DNA from: Acidaminococcus timonensis
GTDB taxonomy: Bacteria; Bacillota; Negativicutes; Acidaminococcales; Acidaminococcaceae
DNA: 64,000 nt
Reading direction: 5' to 3'
NCBI RefSeq assembly: GCF_900106585.1
Contig: NZ_FNWH01000006.1
Coordinates: forward strand, 682,001-746,000
This document shows, piece after piece, positions 27,766 through 36,905 of this stretch. Position 1 is the first letter of the stretch. The number at the start of each line of letters is the position of its first letter. The position numbers were made by a program, and so were the translations under genes. Under the pieces are notes generated by a model. The model was not told the origin of the DNA. It worked only from the letters and a program-made list of their open reading frames with translations, and did no database searches.

Positions 27766-27918
27766 ATGAACGATATGGAACAACTGGCCTGGGACATGGC
27801 CGTGGACTGGAAGGAAAAAGGGTATAAGGACCGGGAATCCTATGCGGCTGACCTGTATCAGCTGATTGAGGAAGAACAGCAGCGGTACGAGCACATGGAG
27901 GCCCAGGAAGAATATTGA
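27766..27918 (+). CDS. Small acidic protein of unknown function
   Basis: 50 residues with a strong GAAAGGAG site ten bases before the ATG and its own promoter. The protein is acidic and probably helical (DMAVDWKEKGYKD, QLIEEEQQRYEHMEAQEE). No known domain was recognised. An in-frame ATG at 27730 overlaps the -10 box and is rejected as the start. It stands alone before the thrS T-box leader. Confidence 0.65.
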   Translation: MNDMEQLAWDMAVDWKEKGYKDRESYAADLYQLIEEEQQRYEHMEAQEEY

Positions 27919-27936
27919 TTTTTTTTCAGGGAACCC

Positions 27937-27964
27937 TTGACAGATTTCCCTGCAGTGCTATAAT
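27937..27964 (+). promoter_or_regulatory. Promoter of the T-box/thrS unit
   Basis: TTGACA (27937-27942), 16-bp spacer, TATAAT (27959-27964). Confidence 0.75.
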
Positions 27965-27971
27965 GAAAACA

Positions 27972-28213
27972 ATTTCAAAAACCAATGGTGATGACAAGGA
28001 CAACCTGTCAGGGTCACGATACAGAGAAGCCCGGTAGCTGAGAAGGGCGTGGAAACAAATGGCAGTCAACCACCTTTGAGCCATCTGCTGAATCAAGTAG
28101 GCAAGATCGTAACCCCTGCGTTAAAGGGAACCGAGAGGATCCGGTACAGCCGGATCAATAAGGGTGGAACCGCGAGCTTATGGCCCGTCCCTGTGAGGGA
28201 CGGGTCTTTTTTT
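27972..28213 (+). promoter_or_regulatory. T-box leader riboswitch controlling thrS
   Basis: The T-box sequence AGGGTGGAACCGCG is at 28161-28174, followed by a terminator (CCCGTCCC/GGGACGGG, 28184-28204) and a T7 run. The 5' part folds as a long stem I; a candidate threonine specifier codon ACC lies at 28069-28071. Uncharged tRNA-Thr should pair with the specifier and the T-box bulge, favour the antiterminator and let thrS be transcribed. The class and gene match are certain; the exact specifier is my reading. Confidence 0.93.
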
Positions 28214-28255
28214 ATGCCGTCCTGATCTTGTTGGAACTTTAAGGAGGAAATAGTT

Positions 28256-30166
28256 ATGAGCAACATCAAAGTCAGCCTGCCTGATGGCAGCGTCAGAGAA
28301 TTCGAAGCCGGCATCAGCCTGCACGACATTGCCAAGAGCCTGAACCAGAAGCTGGGCAAACAAGCCCTGCTGGCCAAAGTGGACGGCGAAAACAAGGATC
28401 TGGTGGATACCCTGGATCATGATGCCAAGGTGGAATTCATCACCCCGGACAGCGAGGAAGGCCTGCATGCCATCCGTCATACCGCTTCCCATGTGATGGC
28501 CCAGGCCATCCAGCACCTGTTCCCCGGCACCAAATTCGCCATCGGACCGGCCATTGAAAAAGGCTTCTACTATGACCTGGACAGCGACCACGTGTTCACG
28601 CCGGAAGATCTGCGGGCCATTGAAAAAGAAATGAACAAGATCATCAAAGCCAACTATCCGCTGGTCCGCAAGGAACTGTCCCGGGCAGAGGCTCTGGCCG
28701 AATTCAAAGCTGCTGATCAGCCCTACAAGGTGGAACTGATTGAAGACCTGCCGGAAGATGCTGTGATCAGCACCTACACCCAGGGCGATTTCACCGACCT
28801 GTGCGCCGGTCCGCACTGCCCGTCCACCGGCCGTGTGAAAGCCTTCAAACTGATGAGCATTGCCGGTGCCTACTGGCGGGGTGATGAACACAACAAGATG
28901 CTGCAGCGGATCTATGGTACGGCTTTCGCCAGCAAAGAAGACCTGGAAGCATACCTGCACATGATGGAAGAAGCTGAAAAACGGGATCACCGGAAACTGG
29001 GCAAACAGCTGGGCCTGTTCATGCTCAGCGATTATGGCCCTGGCTTCCCCTTCTTCCTGCCCAACGGCATGATCATCCGGAATACCCTGATCGATTACTG
29101 GAGAGAAGTCCATCGCAAATACGGCTACCAGGAAGTCATGACCCCCATGATCATGAACCGGCAGCTGTGGGAAACCTCCGGCCACTGGGATCACTACAAG
29201 GAAAACATGTACTTCACCAAAATCGACGGTGAAGATTACGCCATCAAACCCATGAACTGCCCCGGCGGTATGCTGGTTTACGCCAACGAACCTCACTCCT
29301 ACAAGGAACTGCCTCTGCGGGTGGGCGAACTGGGCCTGGTCCATCGTCATGAACTGTCCGGCGCCCTGCATGGCCTGTTCCGTGTCCGCTGCTTCACCCA
29401 GGATGATGCCCACATCTTCATGATGCCCAACCAGATCGAAGATGTGATCCAGGAAACCATCCGTCTGTTCGACGAAGTATACGCCACCTTCGGCCTGACC
29501 TACCATGCAGAACTGTCCACCCGTCCGGACAACTCCATGGGCGATGATGCTACGTGGGAAATGACCACCAACGCCCTGCGCAAGGCCATGGACGATTTCG
29601 GCCTGAAATACAGCATCAACGAAGGCGACGGCGCCTTCTACGGCCCGAAGATCGACTTCCATCTGAAGGATTCCATCGGCCGGACCTGGCAGTGCGGCAC
29701 CATCCAGCTGGATATGCTGCTGCCGGAGAAATTCAACCTGACCTACACCGGGGAAGATGGCCAGAAACATCGTCCTGTGATGATCCATCGCGTGGTGTAC
29801 GGATCCATTGAACGGTTCATCGGGATCTTGATCGAAAACTATGCCGGTGCTTTCCCGGCCTGGCTGGCTCCTGAACAGGTCCGGGTAATGCCCATCACGG
29901 ACAAGTTCAACGACTACGCCAAGAAGATCGTGGATCAGCTGGAAGCCGTGAAAATCCGTGCTCATCTGGATGACCGGAACGAAAAGATCGGCTACAAGAT
30001 CCGTGAAGCCCAGGTCAAGAAAGTTCCGTACATGCTGGTTGTGGGCGAAAAAGAAGTGGAAAGCGGTACGGTTTCCGTCCGCAGCCGGGACAATGGGGAA
30101 CAGGGTGCCATGCCTGTTGCTGACTTCATTGCCAAACTGCAGGATGAAATCAAGAACCGGAAATAA
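28256..30166 (+). CDS. thrS: Threonyl-tRNA synthetase
   Basis: 636 residues, full length, class II synthetase. Domains in order: TGS (1-62), the N2 editing domain with HTASHVMAQAI and TDLCAGPHCP (zinc-like His/Cys editing site), catalytic core with MNCPGGM, FRVRCFTQDDAHIF (motif 2) and motif 3 around VYGSIERFIGILIENYAG, then the anticodon-binding domain. It charges tRNA-Thr and deacylates Ser-tRNA-Thr. AAGGAGG precedes the ATG. The convergent junction downstream carries a composite repeat. Confidence 0.98.
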   Translation: MSNIKVSLPDGSVREFEAGISLHDIAKSLNQKLGKQALLAKVDGENKDLVDTLDHDAKVEFITPDSEEGLHAIRHTASHVMAQAIQHLFPGTKFAIGPAIEKGFYYDLDSDHVFTPEDLRAIEKEMNKIIKANYPLVRKELSRAEALAEFKAADQPYKVELIEDLPEDAVISTYTQGDFTDLCAGPHCPSTGRVKAFKLMSIAGAYWRGDEHNKMLQRIYGTAFASKEDLEAYLHMMEEAEKRDHRKLGKQLGLFMLSDYGPGFPFFLPNGMIIRNTLIDYWREVHRKYGYQEVMTPMIMNRQLWETSGHWDHYKENMYFTKIDGEDYAIKPMNCPGGMLVYANEPHSYKELPLRVGELGLVHRHELSGALHGLFRVRCFTQDDAHIFMMPNQIEDVIQETIRLFDEVYATFGLTYHAELSTRPDNSMGDDATWEMTTNALRKAMDDFGLKYSINEGDGAFYGPKIDFHLKDSIGRTWQCGTIQLDMLLPEKFNLTYTGEDGQKHRPVMIHRVVYGSIERFIGILIENYAGAFPAWLAPEQVRVMPITDKFNDYAKKIVDQLEAVKIRAHLDDRNEKIGYKIREAQVKKVPYMLVVGEKEVESGTVSVRSRDNGEQGAMPVADFIAKLQDEIKNRK

Positions 30167-30180
30167 GGTTCCAGACAGGA

Positions 30181-30302
30181 GGCGCTGTGAAAAAATCATC
30201 CACAGCGCCTTTATTTCGCCAGCGTCAGCTGGCTTCCATCGGCTAGTGACTAGAGACTAGTGACGGGGTTGTGAAAAAGCATTTTTTCACAACCCCTTTT
30301 TT
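30181..30302. repeat. Composite convergent-junction element, copy 1
   Basis: In order: hairpin GGCGCTGTG/CACAGCGCC followed by TTTATTT; hairpin GCCAGC-GTCA-GCTGGC (30218-30233); three CTAGTGA-type heptamers (30243-30263); hairpin GGGGTTGTGAAAAA/TTTTTCACAACCCC (30265-30296) with a T6 run. The outer hairpins look like terminators. A second copy in the opposite orientation lies at 54871-55009. Confidence 0.85.
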
Positions 30303-30348
30303 CGTGGTCGGTACAGCAATCCGGGCCCAGTCTGCAGAGGGGGGGAGC

Positions 30349-30620
30349 GAACCCACCACCGTTGCGCCGGGGCGCAACGGTCCCCCGCCCTTGAAAAGGG
30401 CGGATAGGTAAGCAAGAAGCCCTGCGAACCCAAGAACACAGACAATCAGCAACGCGTGCAAACGACAACAGGAATATCCGCTCTTGAAAAGGGGGATGGT
30501 TAAGCAAGAAGTCCTGCGAACCCAAGAAAACAGACAATCAGCAACGCGGGTCAAACGACAACAGGAGTATCCGCCCTTTATAAGGGCGGGGGACCATGCG
30601 GATGCATGGTGGTGGGTTCC
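30349..30620. repeat. Inverted-repeat element with two 93-bp tandem units
   Basis: Outer arms GAACCCACCACC (30349-30360) and GGTGGTGGGTTCC (30608-30620) are inverse. Each arm is followed inward by a short hairpin (30361-30378; 30596-30607) and a GGTCCCCCGCCCTT-type block. Between them stand two direct repeats of 93 bp starting at 30390 and 30483, about 90 percent alike by eye. No gene is convincing here. It resembles a non-autonomous REP/MITE-like element. Confidence 0.75.
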
Positions 30621-30694
30621 GTACTGCACCCTGTCCAGAGTTCGTACTGTACGATTCCTCCAGAGCCTGCCCGTCAGGGAAAACTTTTCCAGGC

Positions 30695-30836
30695 TCATTG
30701 GGCCTGCTGTTGGGCATAATACACCAGCTGCACCTGTTCTCCCGGCTGGTACAGTTCCCCGGGTCCGGGGATGGAGGTAGATTTCCCGGGGGGTTCCGAT
30801 CTGTTCAATGGACCCTTTCCGCATGACGATGATCAT
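30695..30836 (-). pseudogene. Possible small gene with a frameshift
   Basis: A start ATG at 30836 has an excellent GATAGGAG site eight bases upstream. The frame begins MIIVMRKGSIEQIGTPREIY. A shift of one base near a CCCGG/GGGG-rich stretch (about 30755-30775) gives GELYQPGEQVQLVYYAQQQAQ and a stop at 30695, which reads more like a protein end than the unshifted frame. The unshifted frame runs on into the repeat element. The product is unknown; the reading is tentative. Confidence 0.35.
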
Positions 30837-30970
30837 AAAAAATCTCCTATCCCCATTTGCATTGTTCTTTCTATTCATTGTAGAAAGAAAATGTAAAAGA
30901 GGGATAGGAGGCATGTAAAAAATGGAGCACTGTTTGTAAAATCTTTGTGCAGGCGACAGGACTGTCCGAT

Positions 30971-32434
30971 TTAATCGTCGTCGATGTCGTCCGTACCCGT
31001 GCTCCCTTCATTCGGTTCCTGGTTCGCCTCACTGGCCGCTTCCTGGATCTTTTGCAGGATGCCGTTCCACTGGCTGCTGATGGCTGCTGCCATCAGGCGT
31101 TTGCCCCGGAAGTTCAGATGGAGCCCGTCCAGGGCGTACCGGGTGGGCAGGTCCCGGGTTTCATCGAACTGGGTCCCCAGGTCGATGTACCAGGGCAGAC
31201 TGCGAATCCATTGGTTGACCTTGGCCAGTTCTTCTTTCCAGCCTTCGGCGGTGGGTTCGTCGAAGGCTTTTTTGATGTTGGCCGGGTTTACCGGCGGCAG
31301 GGTCATGAAAATGGGGATGATGCCGTTATCTTCACACTTCTGCTGGATGCCCTTGAGGTCGCTGATCACACTTTCGCCGCTGGTCCAGCCCCGGAGACTG
31401 TTGCTGCCGGTCATGATGATCAGATAGGTGGGATGGAAGGGTACCACATCCTTGTCGAATCGGGCCAGGGTGGCTTCGCTGGTGTCGCCGCTTTCTGCCA
31501 GGTTTACGCTGTCAAAGGGCAGGTAATACTGGTAGCTGTAGGAAAAATCGCTGGGAGAATAGGAAAGATCGCCGCCACCATGGGAGATGCTGTCTCCCAG
31601 GGTGGCCACCTGCCAGTTGTCTTCCGGGTTGCAACGCATGGGCTGGGGCGGGCAGAACTGGCCCACCGGATTGCCCTTGTCGTCCATGGCCCGCACCCGC
31701 CAGTACATGGTATAGGGAGCGGTGTGGGATTCATTATCGTACCAGTCAAAACCGGTGGATTTGCCCCGCTCCAGCAGCTGGTCCTCTTCTGCTTCCTTTA
31801 CAGGGGAGACCTTGTTGGTGTTCAGCACTTCCACCTCATAATTGCGGATGCCGTGGAGGGGCACCCAGTTGTACACCGGATACAGCAGGGTGGTGCCGTT
31901 TCCGCTGTTGAATTTGCTGATGGGCTCCGGGTACAGGGCCTGCTTGTGATCCGGGTCCACATATACGGTTTCCACAGCAGAGGGAGCGGAGATGGGTTGT
32001 TCCTCCAGGTTGAAGGACTGGATCCGGACCTTCACATCTCCCCGGGTGTCCCGGGGCAGACCCAGGTTATATCCGGCTACGTAGGTCCGTTCGGCGGGCA
32101 GGGCCGTCCCATTGGGCAGGGTGACCGTTACATTGTAGTACACGGTGCCCAGGATGGGTTTCCAGCGCAGGGTGGAGGTGCAGGTGGCCGGGTTGGACCG
32201 GGTGTAGTGGGTGGTGAACTGGGGTACCGGCAGGCGGTGAAGAATGGGCGATTTTGTCCGGGCATTGTTCGAAGTTTTCATAGCCGGAGAGGCAGCAACC
32301 GGTACGGTGCCTGCCCCCGAAACGGTCGGTACCGGTTTGGGTGCAGGCAGGGGAGCAGCGGCCCAGGCAGCCGAAGAAGCGGCCAGAGTGAGGAGCAGGG
32401 AAAGACGGATGGTATGGGAAACAAGCAATTTCAT
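30971..32434 (-). CDS. Secreted SGNH/GDSL-type hydrolase
   Basis: 487 residues. Residues 1-26 are a signal peptide ending AWA, followed by a Pro-rich spacer. Residues 70-260 contain two fibronectin-like beta segments (TSTLRWKPI..., YWRVRAMDD). The SGNH domain starts at about 274: TLGDSISHGGGD gives nucleophile Ser282, TGSNSLRG gives the Gly/Asn oxyanion residues, and DGLHLNFRGK the Asp-x-x-His pair. It probably deacylates an extracellular or envelope ester or polysaccharide. The acidic tail (TDDIDDD) is unusual. Confidence 0.82.
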   Translation of the reverse strand: MKLLVSHTIRLSLLLTLAASSAAWAAAPLPAPKPVPTVSGAGTVPVAASPAMKTSNNARTKSPILHRLPVPQFTTHYTRSNPATCTSTLRWKPILGTVYYNVTVTLPNGTALPAERTYVAGYNLGLPRDTRGDVKVRIQSFNLEEQPISAPSAVETVYVDPDHKQALYPEPISKFNSGNGTTLLYPVYNWVPLHGIRNYEVEVLNTNKVSPVKEAEEDQLLERGKSTGFDWYDNESHTAPYTMYWRVRAMDDKGNPVGQFCPPQPMRCNPEDNWQVATLGDSISHGGGDLSYSPSDFSYSYQYYLPFDSVNLAESGDTSEATLARFDKDVVPFHPTYLIIMTGSNSLRGWTSGESVISDLKGIQQKCEDNGIIPIFMTLPPVNPANIKKAFDEPTAEGWKEELAKVNQWIRSLPWYIDLGTQFDETRDLPTRYALDGLHLNFRGKRLMAAAISSQWNGILQKIQEAASEANQEPNEGSTGTDDIDDD

Positions 32435-32832
32435 GGTAATGGATTCCTTCTTTATCTAAGATCGTTGTCTTCCTATTGTAACACAGAATGAGGAGAAACG
32501 TTACAGGGCACCGGGGGCAGGGACGTTGGACGGGAGAAAAGGAGCTGCCAGGGGATTCTGGAAGTGCTGATTCCGAACATAATAAAGTTAATAAATTATA
32601 TTATCCATATCATACCGAACTGCACACCATATTGTATACAGTATAATCCAGTCTGTACAGTTCAATTTGTTACAAATCAGCTACAATTTAAACATTAAAT
32701 TGTGAACTATCTGTGAACCGATTTACCTGGACTGCATTTCGAGTATAATCGTATTTGTTCGAAGTAATACGAACTGTATAAACAAAAATCGTTATAATGA
32801 TTGCAAATCAAACGAAAGCAGGGATGGCTATG
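32435..32832 (+). promoter_or_regulatory. AT-rich intergenic region with ABC importer promoter and palindromes
   Basis: About 400 bp without a gene. A promoter TTTACC (32722-32727), 16-bp spacer, TATAAT (32744-32749) faces the ABC operon. Directly after it stands the inverted repeat GTTCG-N8-CGAAC (32758-32775), well placed for a repressor. A second TATAAT (32793-32798) lacks a good -35. The palindrome ATTTGTTACAAAT lies at about 32665-32677. The regulator is unknown. Confidence 0.55.
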
Positions 32833-33558
32833 ATGATTAAACTGGAACACGTCAACAAATACTTTGGCAACAACCACGTATTGAAAGACGTCAACCTGGA
32901 AGTGAAAGAAGGAGAGAAGCTGGTCATCATCGGGCCATCGGGTTCAGGGAAATCCACCACCGTACGGTGCATGAATTTCCTGGAGGAACCTACGGACGGG
33001 CATGTGTACATCAATGGTACGGAATTGACCCGAAAGAATCGGACCCAGGTGATCCGTGACAATCTGTCCATGGTATTCCAGCAGTTCAATCTGTACCCGC
33101 ATATGACGGTGTTGCAGAACCTGACGCTGGCACCCATGAAACTCCGTCACAAGAGTAAGGAAGACGCGGAAAAGACCGCCTACCATTATCTGGAAGTGGT
33201 TGGGCTGCGGCACAAAGCCAATGTATATCCCACCACCTTATCCGGCGGGCAGCAGCAGCGGATCGCCATTGCCAGAGCCCTGTGCGACGAAAGCAAGATC
33301 ATCCTTTTCGATGAACCCACTTCCGCACTGGACCCGGAGACCATCCAGGAAGTGCTGGATGTGATGATCAAGCTGGCCAAAGAGGGAAACATCACCATGG
33401 TGGTGGTCACCCACGAAATGGGGTTCGCCCGGCAGGTGGCCGACCGGATCATCTTCATGGAAGATGGCCAGATCATCGACGAGGGGACCCCGGATCACTT
33501 CTTCGTGAACCCCACCAACGAACGGGTGAAGAAGTTCTTAAGCAAGATTATCCGCTGA
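32833..33558 (+). CDS. glnQ: Polar amino-acid ABC transporter, ATP-binding protein
   Basis: 241 residues. Walker A is [14 protein letters not shown], the Q-loop is in [12 protein letters not shown], the signature is [15 protein letters not shown], Walker B is [14 protein letters not shown] and the H-loop His is in [10 protein letters not shown]. The [12 protein letters not shown] segment is typical of GlnQ/HisP-type amino-acid importers. Starts at 32824, 32830 and 32833 are possible; 32833 gives the standard [12 protein letters not shown] opening. It powers the two permeases encoded downstream. Confidence 0.93.
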   Translation: MIKLEHVNKYFGNNHVLKDVNLEVKEGEKLVIIGPSGSGKSTTVRCMNFLEEPTDGHVYINGTELTRKNRTQVIRDNLSMVFQQFNLYPHMTVLQNLTLAPMKLRHKSKEDAEKTAYHYLEVVGLRHKANVYPTTLSGGQQQRIAIARALCDESKIILFDEPTSALDPETIQEVLDVMIKLAKEGNITMVVVTHEMGFARQVADRIIFMEDGQIIDEGTPDHFFVNPTNERVKKFLSKIIR

Positions 33559-33619
33559 AAACCAGCCAGCGATAATCATAGAGCAAGGAAGCAAGGCAGC
33601 AAATGAGGGAGGAATTATC

Positions 33620-34498
33620 ATGAAAAAATGGAGCAAACTGAGCAAGATCCTGACTTTGGGCGTAACGGTCCTGATGGCCGCTTCCATCTTTGCAGGCTGC
33701 GGAGATGAGAAGAAGAGCGCCGACAGTGGTAAATCCTCCAACGTGGCGGAAGATGTAGCCGCCATCAAGAAACGTGGGGTATTGAGAGTAGGCGTCAAGA
33801 ACGTCACCAAAGGGTTCGGCTACCAGGATCCTGCCACCGGCAAGTTCAGCGGCCTGGAAGTGGACCTGAGCGAAGCCCTGGCCAAGAAATTGGGCGTGGA
33901 TGTGGAATATACGCCGGTTACGGCTGCCACCCGTACGGCACTTCTGGACAGCGGTGATATCGACATGGTGGCCGCAACCTTCACCATCACCCCGGAACGG
34001 AAAAATTCCTGGGATTTCACCACTCCCTATTATACGGACCATGTCGGGGTCCTGGTTGAAAAGGCCAGCGGCCTGAAGACCCTGGCCGACCTGAAAGGCA
34101 AAGTGGTGGGCGTATCCTCCGGATCCACCTCCGCCAAAGCTCTGGTCAAGGCCATGATCGATGCGAAGATCATCGACGGCGAAGGGTTCGATCCCAAGAC
34201 CTTCGATGCAGCCACCTGGAACAAAGGCGTTAGCTTCAAGCAATACGCTGATTACCCGGCCATTTCCACGGCACTGACCTCCGGCGAAGTCCAGGCGTTC
34301 TGCGTCGATAAATCCATCCTGGCCATCTACTGCACGGATGATCGGACCTTCCTGAAGGAACAGTTCGCACCCCAGGAATACGGCCTGGCCACCAAGAAGG
34401 GTTCCGGCATGAGCAAGGTTGCCGAAGAAGCCGTCCAGGGCTGGCTGAAAGATGGCACCATCAAGAAACTGGAAGCCAAGTACGGGCTTGATAAATAA
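33620..34498 (+). CDS. Amino-acid ABC transporter substrate-binding lipoprotein
   Basis: 292 residues of the SBP_bac_3 family. The signal peptide ends in a lipobox (FAGC), so Cys23-Cys26 region lipidation anchors it outside. KRGVLRVGVKNVTKGFGYQD opens lobe 1, and DMVAATFTITPERKNSWDFTTPYY is the classic ligand-contact segment of Glu/Gln/His-type binding proteins. A region of CVDKSILAIYC contributes to the hinge. The ligand is probably glutamate, glutamine or aspartate but cannot be fixed by eye. Confidence 0.9.
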   Translation: MKKWSKLSKILTLGVTVLMAASIFAGCGDEKKSADSGKSSNVAEDVAAIKKRGVLRVGVKNVTKGFGYQDPATGKFSGLEVDLSEALAKKLGVDVEYTPVTAATRTALLDSGDIDMVAATFTITPERKNSWDFTTPYYTDHVGVLVEKASGLKTLADLKGKVVGVSSGSTSAKALVKAMIDAKIIDGEGFDPKTFDAATWNKGVSFKQYADYPAISTALTSGEVQAFCVDKSILAIYCTDDRTFLKEQFAPQEYGLATKKGSGMSKVAEEAVQGWLKDGTIKKLEAKYGLDK

Positions 34499-34582
34499 CA
34501 GATTGGTTCGAAGGAAGCGGCAATCCTCCATCCGACAGCGACGATGAAGCGATTGCCCTTCCCTTTCATAGGAGGCAATATT

Positions 34583-35278
34583 ATGGGCGGGTTATTTTCA
34601 GAAAAGGCGTGGGCCATTGTCCTGGCTCACAAAGCAAACTTCATCCAGGGCTTTGGGGTAACACTGGAAAGTGCCATCGGGGGCATCCTGATCGCGCTGG
34701 TCCTGGGCGTCCTGCTGGGGCTCATGGGAGTCAGCACCAGGAAGCTGCCCCGTACCATCAACCGGATTTACGTAGAAGCCATCCAGAATACGCCGCTCAT
34801 CCTGCAGCTGTGTCTTCTGTATTATGCATGTTCCTTCTCCGGTCATAAAATCGGGATCCTGACAGCCGGCATCGTTGCCCTGGGGATCTACCACGGCGCC
34901 TACATGGCAGAAGTGATCCGGGCGGGCATCGAAGCCGTGCCCAGAGGCCAGTTCGAAGCGGCCGATGCACAGGGCTTTGATTACACCCAGAAAATGGCGT
35001 ACATCATCCTGCCCCAGACCATCAAGATCATCCTGCCCCCCAGTGTGAACCAGGTGGGCAACCTGATCAAGAACACGGCGGTGCTGTACATCATCGGCGG
35101 CGCCGACCTGATTTCTTCCACCTACAACTTCGTGACCGGGGCCACCACCGGCGGCGCTTATGCACCGGCCTATATCGTATGCGGGGTCCTGTTCTTCGTG
35201 ATGTGTTTCCCGCTGTCCACCCTGGCCGGCAAATGGGAAGCCAAATTGAAGGCCCAGGATGAAATGATGAATGCCTGA
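34583..35278 (+). CDS. Amino-acid ABC transporter permease 1
   Basis: 231 residues with five predicted helices. The EAA loop reads EAADAQGFDYTQKMAYIILPQ, where the ATPase docks. The ATG at 34583 follows GGAGG closely; ATG 34544 would add 13 residues with no site. HisM/GlnP-type permeases form a heterodimer, here with the next gene product. Confidence 0.9.
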   Translation: MGGLFSEKAWAIVLAHKANFIQGFGVTLESAIGGILIALVLGVLLGLMGVSTRKLPRTINRIYVEAIQNTPLILQLCLLYYACSFSGHKIGILTAGIVALGIYHGAYMAEVIRAGIEAVPRGQFEAADAQGFDYTQKMAYIILPQTIKIILPPSVNQVGNLIKNTAVLYIIGGADLISSTYNFVTGATTGGAYAPAYIVCGVLFFVMCFPLSTLAGKWEAKLKAQDEMMNA

Positions 35279-35292
35279 GGAGGGAATGACTT

Positions 35293-36075
35293 ATGAATAC
35301 ACTGGCTGGCAGTTTTGCCTTACTGAAAAATCCTGCGATCATGTCCTTCATGCTGAAGGGCGTCCTGTTTACCGTGGTGCTGGCCGTGGTTGCCGTCAGC
35401 GCCAGCCTGGGGGTGGCCTCGGTGCTGGCCCTGGTACGGAATTACTGCACCAAACCGGCAGAACGGCTGCTGCGGTGGGCTGCCACGGCCTACATCGAAC
35501 TGTTCCGGAACACTCCGCTGCTGTTCTGGATCTTCATCGGCACCGTGTTCTTCCCGGCACCCCATCTGGGCCGGCTGTTCGGGCTCAGCAGCGTGGAGAC
35601 CAAGCTGCTGTTCAAATGCACCATTGCCCTGACCATTTTTGAAAGCGCCATCATCGCGGAAATCATCCGCGGCGGGCTGAACGCCATCAGCAAAGGCCAG
35701 TTCGAAGCGGGGTATGCCCAGGGCTTCAACATGGTCCAGGTGATGTGGTACATCATCCTGCCCCAGGCCTTCCGGAAGATTGTTCCCACCCTGATGAGCC
35801 AGGTGATCACCATCATCAAGGATACCTCCTTCATGGCCAATGTGGCCACCATCGAACTTATGGCCAGGGTCAACAAGGTGCTGGGCGGCGCCGCCATGTA
35901 CAACGGCACCGGCACCATCAACGTCTCCGATGTATTCGTCCTGTTCGGATTCGCAGCCCTGGTGTACTTCGTGATCAACTACACCCTGAGCTGTGTGGTC
36001 CGCCACATGCAGGCCAATCTCCAGCGGGAGGCAGAACCGGTTGTGGTACCGGAAGTGGCGACCAGCGAAGTGTGA
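35293..36075 (+). CDS. Amino-acid ABC transporter permease 2
   Basis: 260 residues with five to six helices and an EAA loop EAGYAQGFNMVQVMWYIILPQ. YIELFRNTPLLFWIF is the conserved N-terminal RNTP motif of this permease family. The last ~20 residues are cytoplasmic and acidic. It begins 14 bp after permease 1 and ends the four-gene importer operon, which closes with a terminator. Confidence 0.92.
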   Translation: MNTLAGSFALLKNPAIMSFMLKGVLFTVVLAVVAVSASLGVASVLALVRNYCTKPAERLLRWAATAYIELFRNTPLLFWIFIGTVFFPAPHLGRLFGLSSVETKLLFKCTIALTIFESAIIAEIIRGGLNAISKGQFEAGYAQGFNMVQVMWYIILPQAFRKIVPTLMSQVITIIKDTSFMANVATIELMARVNKVLGGAAMYNGTGTINVSDVFVLFGFAALVYFVINYTLSCVVRHMQANLQREAEPVVVPEVATSEV

Positions 36076-36100
36076 AAGAACCAGTGAAGAGTAAAAAGAA

Positions 36101-36133
36101 AAACGGGTCGGCGTGAGTGCCGGCCCGTTTTTT
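36101..36133 (+). terminator. Terminator of the ABC importer operon
   Basis: AAACGGGTCGGC pairs with GCCGGCCCGTTT, ending in a T6 run. Confidence 0.9.
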
Positions 36134-36148
36134 GTGTTCTTTTGAAAA

Positions 36149-36368
36149 CCACGCCATAGTGGCGTGGCTCCGGAAAGCTTATAGCTATGAAAAAAACTCC
36201 CAATGTAGTACGCTGCAATTGACCTGTCAGTCATGCAAAGTAAAACATTAGGAGGTGCACTACAATGCCAAGTGGGCAAAGCAATGTTAACCATAGTTTA
36301 GCACACACAAGATGGAATTGTAAGTATCATATTGTGTTTGCTCCAAAGTATCGGAGAAAAAGTCAAGT
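36149..36368 (+). mobile_element. IS200/IS605-family 5' fragment
   Basis: The end hairpin CCACGCCA-TAG-TGGCGTGG (36149-36167) typical of IS200 is followed by the start of a TnpA gene at 36265 with an AGGAGGTG site. The frame reads NHSLAHTRWNCKYHIVFAPKYRRK, the canonical Y1-transposase N terminus. Identity stops abruptly at about 36363, where an IS30 fragment begins. The catalytic HUH and Tyr residues are missing, so it is dead. Confidence 0.85.
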
Positions 36369-36743
36369 CCATATCTTGCCCACCACAGTATCCGCTTCCC
36401 AGTGGCCACGGACGGAACGGTTCGCTGCACTGGCAGGACGCTCTTCGATGGGGTGCGATATGACGAACTTGCCACGATGTTCTTCGCTGCCTTTCTTGTG
36501 ATGCCGTTTCCCGTGATGCCGTAGTTTCCGAAGTACGAACTTCGCTGAAGCTTCTGGCGGGTTCAGCAGTCCTGCGTGGATAGCGCGGTAGATCGTCGGA
36601 ATGCTGACGAGACGGCAACCATGCTCCAACTGGATCCGTCCGACAATCTCCTCTGGCGACCAGTGGTACTCCACGATACAGGTTTGGATGTAAGCGTGCA
36701 GTGGCGCATAGGCTCTCCTTTTGTTATAGGTAGTTCTTTTCAA
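36363..36743 (-). pseudogene. IS30-family transposase fragment
   Basis: About 120 residues matching the middle of an IS30 transposase: YHWSPEEIVGRIQLEHG, IPTIYRAIHAGLL and RGHWEADTVVGK with the first catalytic Asp. The N-terminal helix-turn-helix is lost, and the C-terminal half is cut off at the IS200 junction. The 36744-36900 stretch contains IS-end-like sequence and no gene. Confidence 0.82.
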
Positions 36744-36905
36744 ACACCATTATAGCAAAGAAGTCTATGTGTCATTTTAATTTGGTTGTCTAGGAGCTGT
36801 TGCACTTAGATTGTAAATCCATCACGATAGCTGCTCATCTTAGAGAAGAAGGAATTTATCCGGCGCGGTGGAGTAAGGACGGTGTACATGGCTTTCGGGC
36901 CGCCG

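Noticed and set aside
30390-30575. CRISPR-like array
   Set aside because: Only two directly abutting 93-bp units with no spacers, no cas genes in the window.
30947-32491. 514-codon plus-strand frame opposite the SGNH hydrolase
   Set aside because: The minus strand has a signal peptide and catalytic motifs; the plus frame has none.
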